A stretch of DNA of 64,000 bases from Elizabethkingia sp. YR214 (GCF_003058195.1 NZ_QBUH01000003.1:310001-374000); one strand, 5' to 3'. Positions 8,153 through 17,845 are shown, numbered from the stretch's first letter. Program-made: numbers and translations. The notes: generated by a model from the sequence alone, not told the origin.

Positions 8153-9903
8153 CATCAAAAACAGAATTAAAAAGTTATTTCGAAAACGGGGATATCCCTA
8201 ACCAAGAACAATTTTGGGCATGGATGGACAGCTACTGGCATAAAGAAGAAACAACTGATCCAAATGCAGTGCAGTATACCAGTTCACAGCCCACAGTATA
8301 TAAAGTAGGCGGAGTTCCGACAGGTACAACCTTTGAGAACATGCCAATAAAGCAAGTCTTAGACTACATTTTCTATGGTAAAGTAGATTTATCCAGTACC
8401 GAGATTAAATTTAAAATCAGAACGACTCAGGCTAATGAAAGAGTACCTGTTGCTATGCTAAGAACTGCCGCAGAGGTTGCGCAGGCTAAAGTAAATTATG
8501 GTGATGGAAAAGAAGAAATGGTCGTAGTTCCTACTTATAATGGTTCAGAATCATGGACGGACGGAGACGGAAATACGCATTATATTGATGTAGGCAATAC
8601 ATTCTATCATGTATATGAAACAGCAGGCGATTATGAAATCACAATTAATGCAGAAGCCAATGTAAGTTATGCAAGATTCTGTGAAGGACTTACCAAAAAT
8701 TCACAAGGTTACTTTGAGCCTACAACAAATAATTATATTGTAGAACTTTCCAAATTCAAATCTAACTCATTAACCAATCTGGATTATACTTTTGCAGGCT
8801 TATCACAGGCTAATGTAAGTAGTGATTTCAAACTGAAAACACCTGAGGTGACTACTATGAACTCAACTTTTTACGGTTTTGGAGAAGGTAGATATTTTGA
8901 AGCTTTCCCGGCGGATATGTTATCACAGATTACCAAACCAACAGGATTAAGAGGAACATTCTTCAGAGCAGGTCTTAAAAAGATCCTACCTGGATTCTTA
9001 GACAGTTTCTTCAACTTGGAAACGGTATGGGAGTGCTTTAAGAATTCAAAACTAGGATATGGACATTATAGTGGTGTTGAAGCTTGGATTTATACAGGGC
9101 AGGCTGTAGAAGGGACTAATGACTTTATACCAGTTTCCTTATTCTGGAAAAATCCAAAACTAAAAGATATATCGCACTGTTTTAACTATGTCGGAGAAGG
9201 CTGGTTTGGTAATGTAAATTCAGGATATTTGGCTTTTCATATTATTAGAAGAGAACTTTTCTGGAATGGTAAATCAGTCGGAAATACCTCTGGTACTATT
9301 GAAAATGCCTTCTATGCTTTCGCTAAAAACAACAGAGTTTTATGTGAGCCAAACTTATTGAAACATGCTCCAAATATGAAACATTTAGGTGGAATCTTTA
9401 CCCAAACGAATCAGATACAGCATAATGTAGGTTGGGCAACAATGATTCCAGTAGCAGCAAGTGAAACAGAAGTATATGAGTTTTCAGAGTCTAGAGGTAA
9501 TTATACCGCAATTCCAGTAGTCGGAAAAGGGTTAACCTATGACTTGAGAGTCATGTTCCCTGCGTCAAGCTATCCGAATATTCTTACATTGAATGGAGCC
9601 TTTACGGTAGCAGCTACTGGTAGTAATATGGGCTTCCAGCATGCAGTTGACTGTACGCCTAGTGGAATACCTGCTAAATTGGATTTAGGTATGAGTGGAG
9701 CTGACTTCCTAGCGAAGTTCCCGAATGCCAAAGCCGGAAGTGTGGATGATTATGCAAAAACGATGCTTGGGCAGTCCGGTGGTTCAGAAGCTGATAAAGC
9801 AGATGGTAGAAACGGTGTGTTCTTTATGTTGGATCAGGATACCAGAATCACAGACAAAGCTACAGTGCCTGCATTAGTATTCAATAACGCGATTCCGTAT
9901 TAA
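8149..9903 (+). CDS. Surface or fibre-like protein with BspA/DUF285-type repeats, no signal peptide
   Basis: Protein of 584 residues. The N-terminus LKSYFENGDIPNQEQFWAWM (7-26) then DSYWHKEE is a motif I associate with Bacteroidetes fibre-like and tail-like proteins (from memory, not searched). Residues about 80-165 form a PKD-like beta domain (VYETAGDYEITINAEA). From about 195 the protein consists of irregular repeats of the type 'F..L..L...F..' (LTNLDYTFAGLS, VTTMNSTFYGFG, LKDISHCFNYVG, MKHLGGIFTQTN) like BspA or DUF285 leucine-rich repeats used in binding. There is no Sec signal, lipobox or membrane segment, so it is cytoplasmic or leaves by a dedicated machine. It lies in tandem with the small ORF and RHS genes; a role as carrier, adhesin or shell component is inference. 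Confidence 0.65.
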   Translation: MTSKTELKSYFENGDIPNQEQFWAWMDSYWHKEETTDPNAVQYTSSQPTVYKVGGVPTGTTFENMPIKQVLDYIFYGKVDLSSTEIKFKIRTTQANERVPVAMLRTAAEVAQAKVNYGDGKEEMVVVPTYNGSESWTDGDGNTHYIDVGNTFYHVYETAGDYEITINAEANVSYARFCEGLTKNSQGYFEPTTNNYIVELSKFKSNSLTNLDYTFAGLSQANVSSDFKLKTPEVTTMNSTFYGFGEGRYFEAFPADMLSQITKPTGLRGTFFRAGLKKILPGFLDSFFNLETVWECFKNSKLGYGHYSGVEAWIYTGQAVEGTNDFIPVSLFWKNPKLKDISHCFNYVGEGWFGNVNSGYLAFHIIRRELFWNGKSVGNTSGTIENAFYAFAKNNRVLCEPNLLKHAPNMKHLGGIFTQTNQIQHNVGWATMIPVAASETEVYEFSESRGNYTAIPVVGKGLTYDLRVMFPASSYPNILTLNGAFTVAATGSNMGFQHAVDCTPSGIPAKLDLGMSGADFLAKFPNAKAGSVDDYAKTMLGQSGGSEADKADGRNGVFFMLDQDTRITDKATVPALVFNNAIPY

Positions 9904-10102
9904 AAATGTAGCAATGTAATAATGTAACAATATACCAATGAGATAATACCACAATAAATCAAAATTACTCATTGCCTATTGCTCATTATTTATTATCCGT
10001 TGTCCATTTTAAATCATCAATAAAATTTTAAAGCTTCCTTAAAAATTGGTCTTAGAAAAGGTCAACAGGGAGAACTATGTCTAAAAATTAAAAACAACAG
10101 TT

Positions 10103-10330
10103 ATGAATACTAATAATCAAAATCAGGAATCGCCTGTAGTAGTGCGGGAAAAAACTGCTCTTGCAGTGAATGGTTTACCCGCAGAAGAGGTATTTAAAGT
10201 AGGTGTTAGCAAAATAGGATATGCTTATATCTATGAAAAGAAGAATATACCCATTCCATCTGATGCTGACCTGATCTTCATGTACGACGAAGCCGGAAAT
10301 CAGATTCTTCGGGAGCTACAATTACAGTAG
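10103..10330 (+). CDS. Small conserved-looking cytosolic protein in the RHS cassette
   Basis: Protein of 75 residues without signal peptide or membrane segment. The first 12 residues are Asn/Gln-rich; the rest reads as a compact alpha/beta unit (NGLPAEEVFKVGVSKIGYAY, then IPSDADLIFMYDEAGNQ). It sits between the 584-residue protein and the RHS giant, 199 bases after the first and 120 before the second, in the same direction. No family is recognised. Small proteins in this position of RHS loci are often adaptors or chaperones for the large toxin, which is only a positional argument. Confidence 0.6.
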   Translation: MNTNNQNQESPVVVREKTALAVNGLPAEEVFKVGVSKIGYAYIYEKKNIPIPSDADLIFMYDEAGNQILRELQLQ

Positions 10331-10339
10331 TAAAAACAA

Positions 10340-10408
10340 CTGAATCAAGGGAGAATAAAAAGAATGGTAAGCAATAATTACCAAAAAGTGTTCTCCCGGA
10401 TTCTTCAG
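10340..10408 (+). other. Stem-loop between the 75-residue gene and the RHS gene
   Basis: Nested arms CTGAA/TTCAG (10,340/10,404), GGGAGAA/TTCTCCC (10,349/10,391) and GGTAA/TTACC (10,366/10,378) make a branched hairpin of about 70 bases. It lacks a T run, so it is not an ordinary terminator. It could stabilise or separate the two messages. Confidence 0.5.
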
Positions 10409-10450
10409 TAAAATTTAACGAAAACAAAAAATTAATTAAAAAATCAAATT

Positions 10451-13400
10451 ATGAAAGATTTACAAAAAGTCGCTCTTTCAAATAGTGTGACAAATACAAA
10501 TGATATCAATATAGATGTAAATTGGGATGAACTTCCAGATACCCCTTATGGAACTATTGGAACAATTCCGTTTCACGATACTATAGGACAGATAGAAGTT
10601 AATGGAGGCGGTCAATTGCAATATACCCTGCCAATAGCACTGCCTCCGGGAGTAAAGAGCATTGCACCACAAATCAACTTAAATTACGCTAGTGGCTCTG
10701 GGAATGGAATTGCTGGTTATGGATGGGGACTTTCTGGTATTACCAGTATTTCCAGAATGGGTAGAACTATTGAGAAAGATGGAGAATTAAAAGAAATAAA
10801 ACTAGATTATTCAGATTTCTATCAATTTAATGGGCAACGATTAATTCTGATATCAGGAGAATATGGAAAAGATGGAGCGGAATACGTGACCGAGAAATAT
10901 TCTAATGTTAAAATAAAATCAATGGGGGTAAATGGTGAAGAAACCGGTCCCATCTATTTTGAAGTTACTTTTGAAGATGGTTCTCAGGCATGGTATGGAG
11001 ATGCCCCTTTTGTAGATATTCCAGTAGATGGTTCCAGATCTTCCAGAACACCAACTGAATTTAATATTGTAAAATGGAAAGATGCTCAGGGAAATTATAT
11101 TTCCTATCAGTACGTACAAGGGTTTAGATGGAGTGAGAATGTAGCTTCTATAAGTAGTATTCAATGGGGTGGCAATGAAAATCTTCGTACAAGTCACTTT
11201 AATCGTATTGAGTTTGCTTATCTCTCTCGGAATTTATATGAACTTTCCTATGTAGGAGGAAAGAAACTTATGCAGGGGCGTATTTTGTCCAGTATTGATG
11301 TATTTACCAATGGTAGCTTATTTAAAAAATATGATATTGAGTATACTGGTTATGACGGGCCAAATCTTTATGAATTTATTAAATCTATTACTGAGAGCAA
11401 TTCTAAGGGAGAAAAAGCTACTCCGGTATTATTTACCTACGAAAAAGATGAAAAGTCACGTGATATAAAATGGGGAGATTCCAGATTTGATGATATCTTT
11501 AAAGAAGATGTTAGCGTAGGTGATTTTAATGGAGATGGTAAGCCAGATTTTCTCAGGGGTAATAAACTTGTTCTTAATCGATTAGATGGAAATAAGGAAT
11601 TTATCAATGTTAATTATCAAGGTAAGGTCTTTACGGTTGGAATGGCACTAAAAGATCATATACTATTGAATAAACAAAGTATTTTTACGTGGGAGGTAGA
11701 AGATAGTGGAGTGTTAAACATTCGTTCTTATTCTTTCAACGGTATTGACTTTGAGCTTAATTTCTTGAAAAGCATTGATACAAAACAATATCCCGAGTTA
11801 TTTATCAAAAAAAGAGATGATGATAAAAATTGGTCTTATAGCTATGATATCTCTCAATCTATTACAGAAGGAGATTTTGATGGAGACGGTATTTCAGATT
11901 TTATGATTTATATTGAACATTCTGAAATTGCATACCCTATGCTATTTGATGATTGGGGAAATCCTGCTGGATATAGTAGAGATGGACAGGCTACAATAAC
12001 TAAAAACATCAATTTGTATTACAATGTAAGTAAAGATACCGTTAGTATAGTCAATAAGGATCTTAATTTCCGAAAAGTAGGAAACTTTACAGGTAGTGGT
12101 AAATCGAGTCTTTTAGAATTAAAGGATAGCATACTTAGTGTTTATGAATTCAATACTCAGAATCAGCTTGTTAAAGTGTCCTCTACTCCAGTAGATGCGA
12201 ATCTGGATTATCCATATTATGGTGATTTCACTGGAGATGGAAAGACAGATATTCTGGCACCAGTTGCAAAAGATTCATCGGACTGGGTGATGTATGTGGC
12301 CACTGGAAAAGGATTTGTAAAGCATAATTACCCAGATCTTTATCTTTACCAACCTGATTGGAAAGGAAAACCGAGAAGGTCAACACATGTTGTTCGAAGC
12401 TATTTTACGCCAGATTTTAACAAAGATGGGAAAAGTGACTTTTTAGTGTTTGAATCAGAAGTATGGACTAGAGATGAGTGGGATGAATTGGGTAATAAAG
12501 ATTCTACATATGGATTCTATTACTTTAGGAATGATGGTGTTGATAGCAATGGGAAACCAATTTTTACAAAAACAGATTGGATAGATCGTATAGATCTTGA
12601 TATGAATGGAGAAGATATTAATTATTCAAAATATGGAGAACATTATATTCCACTTATTGGTAATTTCAGAATAGCACAGGTAAATACAGAATTTTCAATT
12701 GTACATAAAACCAAGTTGATTACCTGGGACTTTGGTAAAAAGCTTAATAAGATTTCAAGAATCAAGGAAATTCAACAAGGAGGTATCAAAACAGAAATTC
12801 ATTATGCGCCTGCTACTGCTGAAAATAATTTTTATCTTTCCAGTAATACTGTACAATATCCTTATGCTATTATTAAGGAGAACTATAACCAATATCTTGT
12901 ATCTCAGTTACTTCAGGAAGGAAGGAAACAGGATTTTAAATATCGGAATTTGATTTCTCATCTTCGTGGGAAAGGAGTTATTGGTTTTCAGCAGTCTGCC
13001 AGATCGTCATGGTACGCCGGTGGATATGAAAATACCAAAATCTGGAGCGGTGCTGAGATTGATCCATTAAACGAAGGACTTCCGATAAAGGAGTGGTCAG
13101 TAAAGACAGTTGATGATAATAACCTGATTTTCCCAAATGATATTTCAGTGAATAACGGTCAGCTTCTCTCTTTTAAATCTACTGAATATGATGTGTCAAC
13201 TTCTGTATTGGGAGTTAAAGCTATTGTTCCGAAAAAGACAATTACCAAAGACTTTTTAAAAGACATTACCACAGAAAGCAGTATGATTTATGGAGATTAT
13301 TATCTGCCGAAGGAAACTGTTACTAAAGTTAATGAGGATTTAGCAGTCACAACTGCGGTCATGAATTATGTTCATAACCCAAATGCAGTTGGTAAGAATT

Positions 13401-16400
13401 ACTTTATAGGACGCCCAGCATCGAAAACAGAAACTGTACAAGCCTATGGAGATGTTAAATCTACTAAAGAAGAATACGTTTATGAAAACAATCTTTTAAA
13501 AACGCTTAAAACATATAATGAAGATAATAGTGGTTGGATACAGGAGAGTTACAACTATGATAGTTTTGGTAATATAACAGAAATAGCAGTTTCTAATAGT
13601 GAAGATACAATGGTTCAAACCCAAAAATCAGAATATGAATCCAAGGGACGATTTGTTGTAAAGAAAACTGATAATTTGGAGCTTGAAACCATGATCGAAT
13701 ATAATGATTGGGGGCAAGTAAAAATACAAACAGATCCATTGGGCAGTACCGTAAGTAATACTTATGATGGTTGGGGTAAGCTTTTAATGAGTAAAACAAA
13801 CTTAGGAGGTATTGCAACCTGTACCTATGAGAAATTCTCTGATGGAGGTAACAGATTAATAGAATACGCTCCGGATGGTAGTCTAAAGGAAACCTATACC
13901 AATAAGCTAGGACAAAAGTATAAGGTAAGAACTAAAGGACTCGATTCAGATGGTGTAATTCGTTCAGCCGGCGGGTTTGATTATATGGATGGGGAACGGA
14001 AGAATACCTATATTTCTATAAGTACAAAATATGATATCCTTGGTCGTAAAATTGCAGAGTCAGAGCCTTACTTTGATATTTATCCTCCGGGTATTTATAA
14101 TGAAACGCCAAAGTGGAATACCATTAGTTATAATGATAGCGTATTTCCACCGGAGGCAACTGCTAAAGCCTTCAATGGTAAAGAAATAGAGACTTCAGTT
14201 AATGGTCATACTACGATAATAGAGGAGCTTAATGGTTACAAGCGTATCACTAAGAAAACGACTGATGCTTTAGATAATGTTATTTCTTCCGAAGATAAGG
14301 GTGGGGTTATTCATTTCTCCTTTAATGCAGCAGGTGAACAAATCTCAGCTAAATATGGTAATAATACTGTTACGACGCAGTATGATGTATGGGGTAGAAA
14401 ATCTAAATTTCATGATCCATCGAATGGATTGTATAGCTATGAGTACAACGGATCTGGTCAGATTAAAAAAGAGATCAGCCCAAGAGGTTACAAAGAGTAT
14501 TCCTACAATGATAAAGGACAGTTGATTAATCTATTAGAAAAATCAAATATCACAGGTTTAACAGAGAAGAATATTAGCTTTAATTATAATGACAAGGGGC
14601 TTCTAATTGGTAAAACAGGTACCTCGAATGGCAAATCTTATTCTAATACTATTGTTTATGATGCATTTGGTAGAGTATTGGAAAGTACTGAAAACAGTAA
14701 TGGTAGAACCTATACTCAAAAGGATATTGTCTATGACAATAAATCACGTGTAGTTTCCTATAAAAAGAGCCTTACATCATCTGGTGTTACTACAATGGTA
14801 GAAATAGAGAATATATATGAGGTATGGAGTGGTCAGTTGTATCAGGTAAAAGATAAAACCAATGGCAGATTGTTATGGGAATTACAAGATTCGAATGCTA
14901 AGGGACAGGTAGTAAGAACGCAGTTAGGAGCATCAACCATTGAGAATACTTATGATGCTAATGATTTCCTGAGCCAGACATTACATAACTCCTCAAAAGG
15001 TTTAATGTTCAGTAGTCAATATTCGTTTGATGCAATAAGGAATGAGCTGAAAGAAAGAACCAGACAGGGTAATTTTGTGATGAATGAAATTTTCACCTAT
15101 GATGATAATAATAGGCTGATAAAATGGACAAACCCTAAAGCAGGTGGTTTTTCATCAAATAAGTATGATGGGCAAGGTCGTATTACTGAAAATGACCAGG
15201 TGGGAAGTATTCAATTTGAAAACTCTACAAAAGTATACCAGCCAACAGGTGTAAAACTAAATACAACCGGAAAGCAAAACTATCTTAATGCCCAGACTCA
15301 GAGGATTATTTATAATGAGAATAATGATCCTTTATACATTCAGGGTAAGAAAGGAGATATTCGTTTTGAATATGGCCTTACAGGATCCAGACAAGTTGTG
15401 ACTTTTGGAGCAAAAGCTACAGGAACTATTGATGATTTGGCAGTTTCAACCTGGGAAGGAACTTTTACGAAGTATTATAGTGAAGATGGTAGTTTTGAGG
15501 TTGTGCACAATAACACAACCGGAGAGGAGAAGCATATTTTATATATAGGTGGTACACCATATGAAAGTAATGTAGTATATTTGAAAGACTTCACACAGAG
15601 CAGTGGTTCTTATAAATTTTTGCACAAAGACTACTTAGGTAGTATTTTGGCAATTAGTGATGAAGACGGAAATCTTGTAGAGGAAATGCATTATGATGCA
15701 TGGGGTTTGTGCGCAAAGTGGCGAAAACCCGGAGGACTATCGGATCTGGCAGAAGGAGAGCGCCTTTTAAATAGAGGCTATACATCCCACGAGCATTTTG
15801 AGGATATTGGTATTATTCATATGAATGGCCGTCTATATGATCCACTACTTAGAAGATTCTTAAATGCGGATGAAAATATTCAGGATCCATATAATACTCA
15901 GGTATATAATAAGTATTCGTATGTAATTAACAATCCGTTAATTTATAATGATCCGAGCGGTGAGTCATTTGGGGTCGATTTATTAATAGCGGTTGCAATA
16001 GCAATATTTGTTTCAATTGCTACAGATTATTATTTTAATAGACCTATCAGTTTAGAGAATATGATAAGCTCTGCATTTATGGCTGTAGCTTCTGCAGGGA
16101 TGGCGTATGGTATTGGAGATGTTTTCAGAGCCACAGGAAATGTTGCTGCGGCATTAGGTAAAACAGGAACAGAGATTGCCAGAGCGTTAGCACACGGAAT
16201 CACCGGAGGCTTTATGTCAGTTATCAATGGAGGAAGTTTTGCCAGTGGTTTTTTAAGTGGTGCTTTTGCAAGTATAGGAGGCCATTTTGCTAATAAATAT
16301 TTAGGAGGTAGCTTTGGGGCTCAGGCAGCATCCGGTATCATTTTAGGAGGTCTAGGATCTGTACTTGTTGGAGGTAACTTCTGGATGGGAGCGGCTCAAG

Positions 16401-16975
16401 GTCTAATTGTAACTGTGTTTAACCATTTGAAGCATATAATTGCCAAGCCCGAGTTTGTAATAGCTGGAATTTATGGAGCTGGAGGAGAAGGGGCTAGTGG
16501 TAATCCTGATTTAAAGGCATTAGTAAAACGAAAAGGAGGTGAAATGTTTACTAGTTCTGTTGGTGGTGGCGATGATGAGATTATAAAGTATTTAATAGAA
16601 GGGCATAAGGAAGGAAAGCAAATTATTATTTATGGACATAGTCGCGGTGCAGCAGCAGCTATTAGAATTTCAAATAAATTAGGAGATATGAATATTCATG
16701 TTGCTGAAGTGAATTTATATGATCCAGTGGGAATGTATTTCGGAGGAGATTTTGTATTTAAGCATCCTAATGTAATGAAAGTAAATAATTATTATCAAAG
16801 AAATCCTGTTGATGGGATTCTCTTCTGGGCAGATAACCCTTTTATAGGAAGTCCAGTAAGTGGTAAATTTCAATGGCCAGTAATTAAAAACGTTGATTTG
16901 ACAGGTCATTATTATAGCCCTGGAGTATTAATGAATCATCTAAATATAACAGATTATGCAATCAAACATCCATAA
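10451..16975 (+). CDS. SpvB/TcB-type RHS polymorphic toxin with C-terminal alpha/beta-hydrolase (lipase-like) domain
   Basis: Protein of 2,174 residues. Domain order: an SpvB/TcaC N-terminal domain (about 30-330; GTIPFHDTIGQIEVNGGGQL and YGWGLSGITSISRMG are typical); FG-GAP/VCBS calcium-binding repeats with DFNGDGKPDF (about 357), DFDGDGISDF (474), DFTGDGKTDI (591) and DFNKDGKSDF (654); RHS/YD repeats (about 950-1,700); the RHS core (LHKDYLGSILAISDEDGN about 1,723, then GRLYDPLLRRFLNADE); and DPSGE at 1834-1838, where the variable tip begins. The tip has a Gly/Ala-rich hydrophobic stretch (to about 1,990) and then an alpha/beta-hydrolase signature YGHSRGAAAA with Ser2064, a candidate Asp2091 (LYDPVG) and His2153 (TGHYYS). 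RHS shells enclose toxic tips; this one probably attacks lipids or esters. There is no signal peptide. The stop overlaps the next gene by 20 bases. Confidence 0.87.
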   Translation: MKDLQKVALSNSVTNTNDINIDVNWDELPDTPYGTIGTIPFHDTIGQIEVNGGGQLQYTLPIALPPGVKSIAPQINLNYASGSGNGIAGYGWGLSGITSISRMGRTIEKDGELKEIKLDYSDFYQFNGQRLILISGEYGKDGAEYVTEKYSNVKIKSMGVNGEETGPIYFEVTFEDGSQAWYGDAPFVDIPVDGSRSSRTPTEFNIVKWKDAQGNYISYQYVQGFRWSENVASISSIQWGGNENLRTSHFNRIEFAYLSRNLYELSYVGGKKLMQGRILSSIDVFTNGSLFKKYDIEYTGYDGPNLYEFIKSITESNSKGEKATPVLFTYEKDEKSRDIKWGDSRFDDIFKEDVSVGDFNGDGKPDFLRGNKLVLNRLDGNKEFINVNYQGKVFTVGMALKDHILLNKQSIFTWEVEDSGVLNIRSYSFNGIDFELNFLKSIDTKQYPELFIKKRDDDKNWSYSYDISQSITEGDFDGDGISDFMIYIEHSEIAYPMLFDDWGNPAGYSRDGQATITKNINLYYNVSKDTVSIVNKDLNFRKVGNFTGSGKSSLLELKDSILSVYEFNTQNQLVKVSSTPVDANLDYPYYGDFTGDGKTDILAPVAKDSSDWVMYVATGKGFVKHNYPDLYLYQPDWKGKPRRSTHVVRSYFTPDFNKDGKSDFLVFESEVWTRDEWDELGNKDSTYGFYYFRNDGVDSNGKPIFTKTDWIDRIDLDMNGEDINYSKYGEHYIPLIGNFRIAQVNTEFSIVHKTKLITWDFGKKLNKISRIKEIQQGGIKTEIHYAPATAENNFYLSSNTVQYPYAIIKENYNQYLVSQLLQEGRKQDFKYRNLISHLRGKGVIGFQQSARSSWYAGGYENTKIWSGAEIDPLNEGLPIKEWSVKTVDDNNLIFPNDISVNNGQLLSFKSTEYDVSTSVLGVKAIVPKKTITKDFLKDITTESSMIYGDYYLPKETVTKVNEDLAVTTAVMNYVHNPNAVGKNYFIGRPASKTETVQAYGDVKSTKEEYVYENNLLKTLKTYNEDNSGWIQESYNYDSFGNITEIAVSNSEDTMVQTQKSEYESKGRFVVKKTDNLELETMIEYNDWGQVKIQTDPLGSTVSNTYDGWGKLLMSKTNLGGIATCTYEKFSDGGNRLIEYAPDGSLKETYTNKLGQKYKVRTKGLDSDGVIRSAGGFDYMDGERKNTYISISTKYDILGRKIAESEPYFDIYPPGIYNETPKWNTISYNDSVFPPEATAKAFNGKEIETSVNGHTTIIEELNGYKRITKKTTDALDNVISSEDKGGVIHFSFNAAGEQISAKYGNNTVTTQYDVWGRKSKFHDPSNGLYSYEYNGSGQIKKEISPRGYKEYSYNDKGQLINLLEKSNITGLTEKNISFNYNDKGLLIGKTGTSNGKSYSNTIVYDAFGRVLESTENSNGRTYTQKDIVYDNKSRVVSYKKSLTSSGVTTMVEIENIYEVWSGQLYQVKDKTNGRLLWELQDSNAKGQVVRTQLGASTIENTYDANDFLSQTLHNSSKGLMFSSQYSFDAIRNELKERTRQGNFVMNEIFTYDDNNRLIKWTNPKAGGFSSNKYDGQGRITENDQVGSIQFENSTKVYQPTGVKLNTTGKQNYLNAQTQRIIYNENNDPLYIQGKKGDIRFEYGLTGSRQVVTFGAKATGTIDDLAVSTWEGTFTKYYSEDGSFEVVHNNTTGEEKHILYIGGTPYESNVVYLKDFTQSSGSYKFLHKDYLGSILAISDEDGNLVEEMHYDAWGLCAKWRKPGGLSDLAEGERLLNRGYTSHEHFEDIGIIHMNGRLYDPLLRRFLNADENIQDPYNTQVYNKYSYVINNPLIYNDPSGESFGVDLLIAVAIAIFVSIATDYYFNRPISLENMISSAFMAVASAGMAYGIGDVFRATGNVAAALGKTGTEIARALAHGITGGFMSVINGGSFASGFLSGAFASIGGHFANKYLGGSFGAQAASGIILGGLGSVLVGGNFWMGAAQGLIVTVFNHLKHIIAKPEFVIAGIYGAGGEGASGNPDLKALVKRKGGEMFTSSVGGGDDEIIKYLIEGHKEGKQIIIYGHSRGAAAAIRISNKLGDMNIHVAEVNLYDPVGMYFGGDFVFKHPNVMKVNNYYQRNPVDGILFWADNPFIGSPVSGKFQWPVIKNVDLTGHYYSPGVLMNHLNITDYAIKHP

Positions 16976-17360
16976 AACAAAAACAGTTGTATATATTTCT
17001 ATAATGTTTTTTTTTATTTTAAGTTGTACAAAAAAAACTGACCTAGAAAATCAAATTACCATAACAATAAAATCTATTAATAGTGGAACCAAACAGTCTA
17101 GAATTAATATGTTTGATACTATTGAAGTTAGAAAAAAAGAGAATGGGTATTTAACGAAAACTTTTGAAAAAGTTGGAGAATATAGAACGGATTCTACTGG
17201 TTCTATTAAAATTAAAATTGATCGTACTAAAGAATATAGGTTTATACTGAAGGGAATAGGTATTTATGGTTCTTCAAATTTTACTAGTGCATTTACTAAG
17301 GAGAACTTAAAAAATGGAGAAGAAGTAAATATAGAAGCGGTATCTGTAGAAAAAAAATAG
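16956..17360 (+). CDS. Lipoprotein, candidate immunity protein for the RHS toxin
   Basis: Protein of 134 residues. A basic start and a hydrophobic segment end in the lipobox ILSC (Cys24), so the mature protein is lipid-anchored in the envelope. The remainder is predicted beta-sandwich (ITITIKSINSGTKQ, GSIKIKIDRTKEYRFILKG), like a small carboxypeptidase-regulatory or Ig-like domain. Its start lies 20 bases inside the RHS gene, in another frame, the arrangement expected for a toxin-immunity pair that must be made together. Envelope location fits protection from a lipase that acts in the periplasm. It is also more AT-rich than the RHS body. Immunity function is inferred from position only; no homologue is recognised. 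Confidence 0.65.
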   Translation: MQSNIHKTKTVVYISIMFFFILSCTKKTDLENQITITIKSINSGTKQSRINMFDTIEVRKKENGYLTKTFEKVGEYRTDSTGSIKIKIDRTKEYRFILKGIGIYGSSNFTSAFTKENLKNGEEVNIEAVSVEKK

Positions 17361-17530
17361 AGATCACGCTAAAATATGGAACCGAAAATTGCATATCCAG
17401 AATTATCACTGAGTTTATCATTTTAAATGATATATTTTTCATTTCTTTTAAATAAAGTATGAAGCTATTTAGTGTAAAAGGAATGACAACTTCTTATAAA
17501 TATTGTACGTGTAGCTTGATTTACATCTTT
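17361..17530. other. Short non-coding tail of the RHS cassette
   Basis: No ORF. TATCATTTTAAATGATA (about 17,417) is a small palindrome followed by TTTTTC and may be a weak terminator for the immunity candidate. The strong terminator follows at 17,532. Confidence 0.4.
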
Positions 17531-17531
17531 A

Positions 17532-17561
17532 TAGCACGGAATTTTCCGTGCTATTTTTGTT
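17532..17561 (+). terminator. Rho-independent terminator of the RHS cassette
   Basis: TAGCACGGAA and TTCCGTGCTA form a perfect 10-bp stem with a two-base loop, followed by TTTTTGTTTT. It marks the right end of the accessory cassette. Confidence 0.85.
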
Positions 17562-17645
17562 TTATGGTTACATAGATATAACATTCCATAAATATTTTTA
17601 GGAACAAATTTTGCATTTTAGAATATAGTGGATTGTAAAAAGTTA

Positions 17646-17653
17646 TATTTTTG
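17646..17653 (+). promoter_or_regulatory. Flavobacterial -7 box ahead of the structured RNA
   Basis: TATTTTTG fits the TAnnTTTG consensus of the Bacteroidota primary sigma factor. Transcription would start near 17,660, just before the structured RNA. A TTG at a normal -33 distance is not present. Confidence 0.55.
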
Positions 17654-17659
17654 CAATCA

Positions 17660-17845
17660 ATTACATATCGAAAAAATATAAAGCGTTAGCTTTTATTCTG
17701 TAAACAGAAATCTGACAGTTTCAATCATAGCACAGAATAAACAGTTGATGCTCATGCCATGTGGCGTGGGCTATTCTTGTTTGTGCTATTAGGTTTTGTC
17801 AGAACCTCTGTTTGCAAATTAAGTTATAGTTCCACGCTTTCTTTG
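17660..17845 (+). ncRNA. Rod-shaped structured RNA, candidate 6S RNA (6S-Flavo-like)
   Basis: Six nested pairings can be read by eye: AAAGCGT/ACGCTTT (17,680/17,834), TGTAAACAGA/TCTGTTTGCA (17,699/17,807), CTGACA/TGTCAG (17,712/17,797), AGCACA/TGTGCT (17,729/17,782), GAATA/TATTC (17,735/17,772) and GCTCATGCC/GGCGTGGGC (17,750/17,763). They form one long rod of about 160 bases with a large internal bubble (17,718-17,728 against 17,788-17,796). This is the architecture of 6S RNA, which binds the RNA polymerase holoenzyme by mimicking an open promoter. There is no ORF inside. It could also be the leader of the lipoprotein gene that starts at 17,898. The family name is a suggestion; the fold is seen directly. 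Confidence 0.6.

Noticed and set aside
9904-10102. Short direct repeats (AATGTAA, ATTGCTCATT) in the gap before the 75-residue gene
   Set aside because: Low-complexity AT-rich sequence; no regular spacing or spacers, so not a CRISPR or satellite array.
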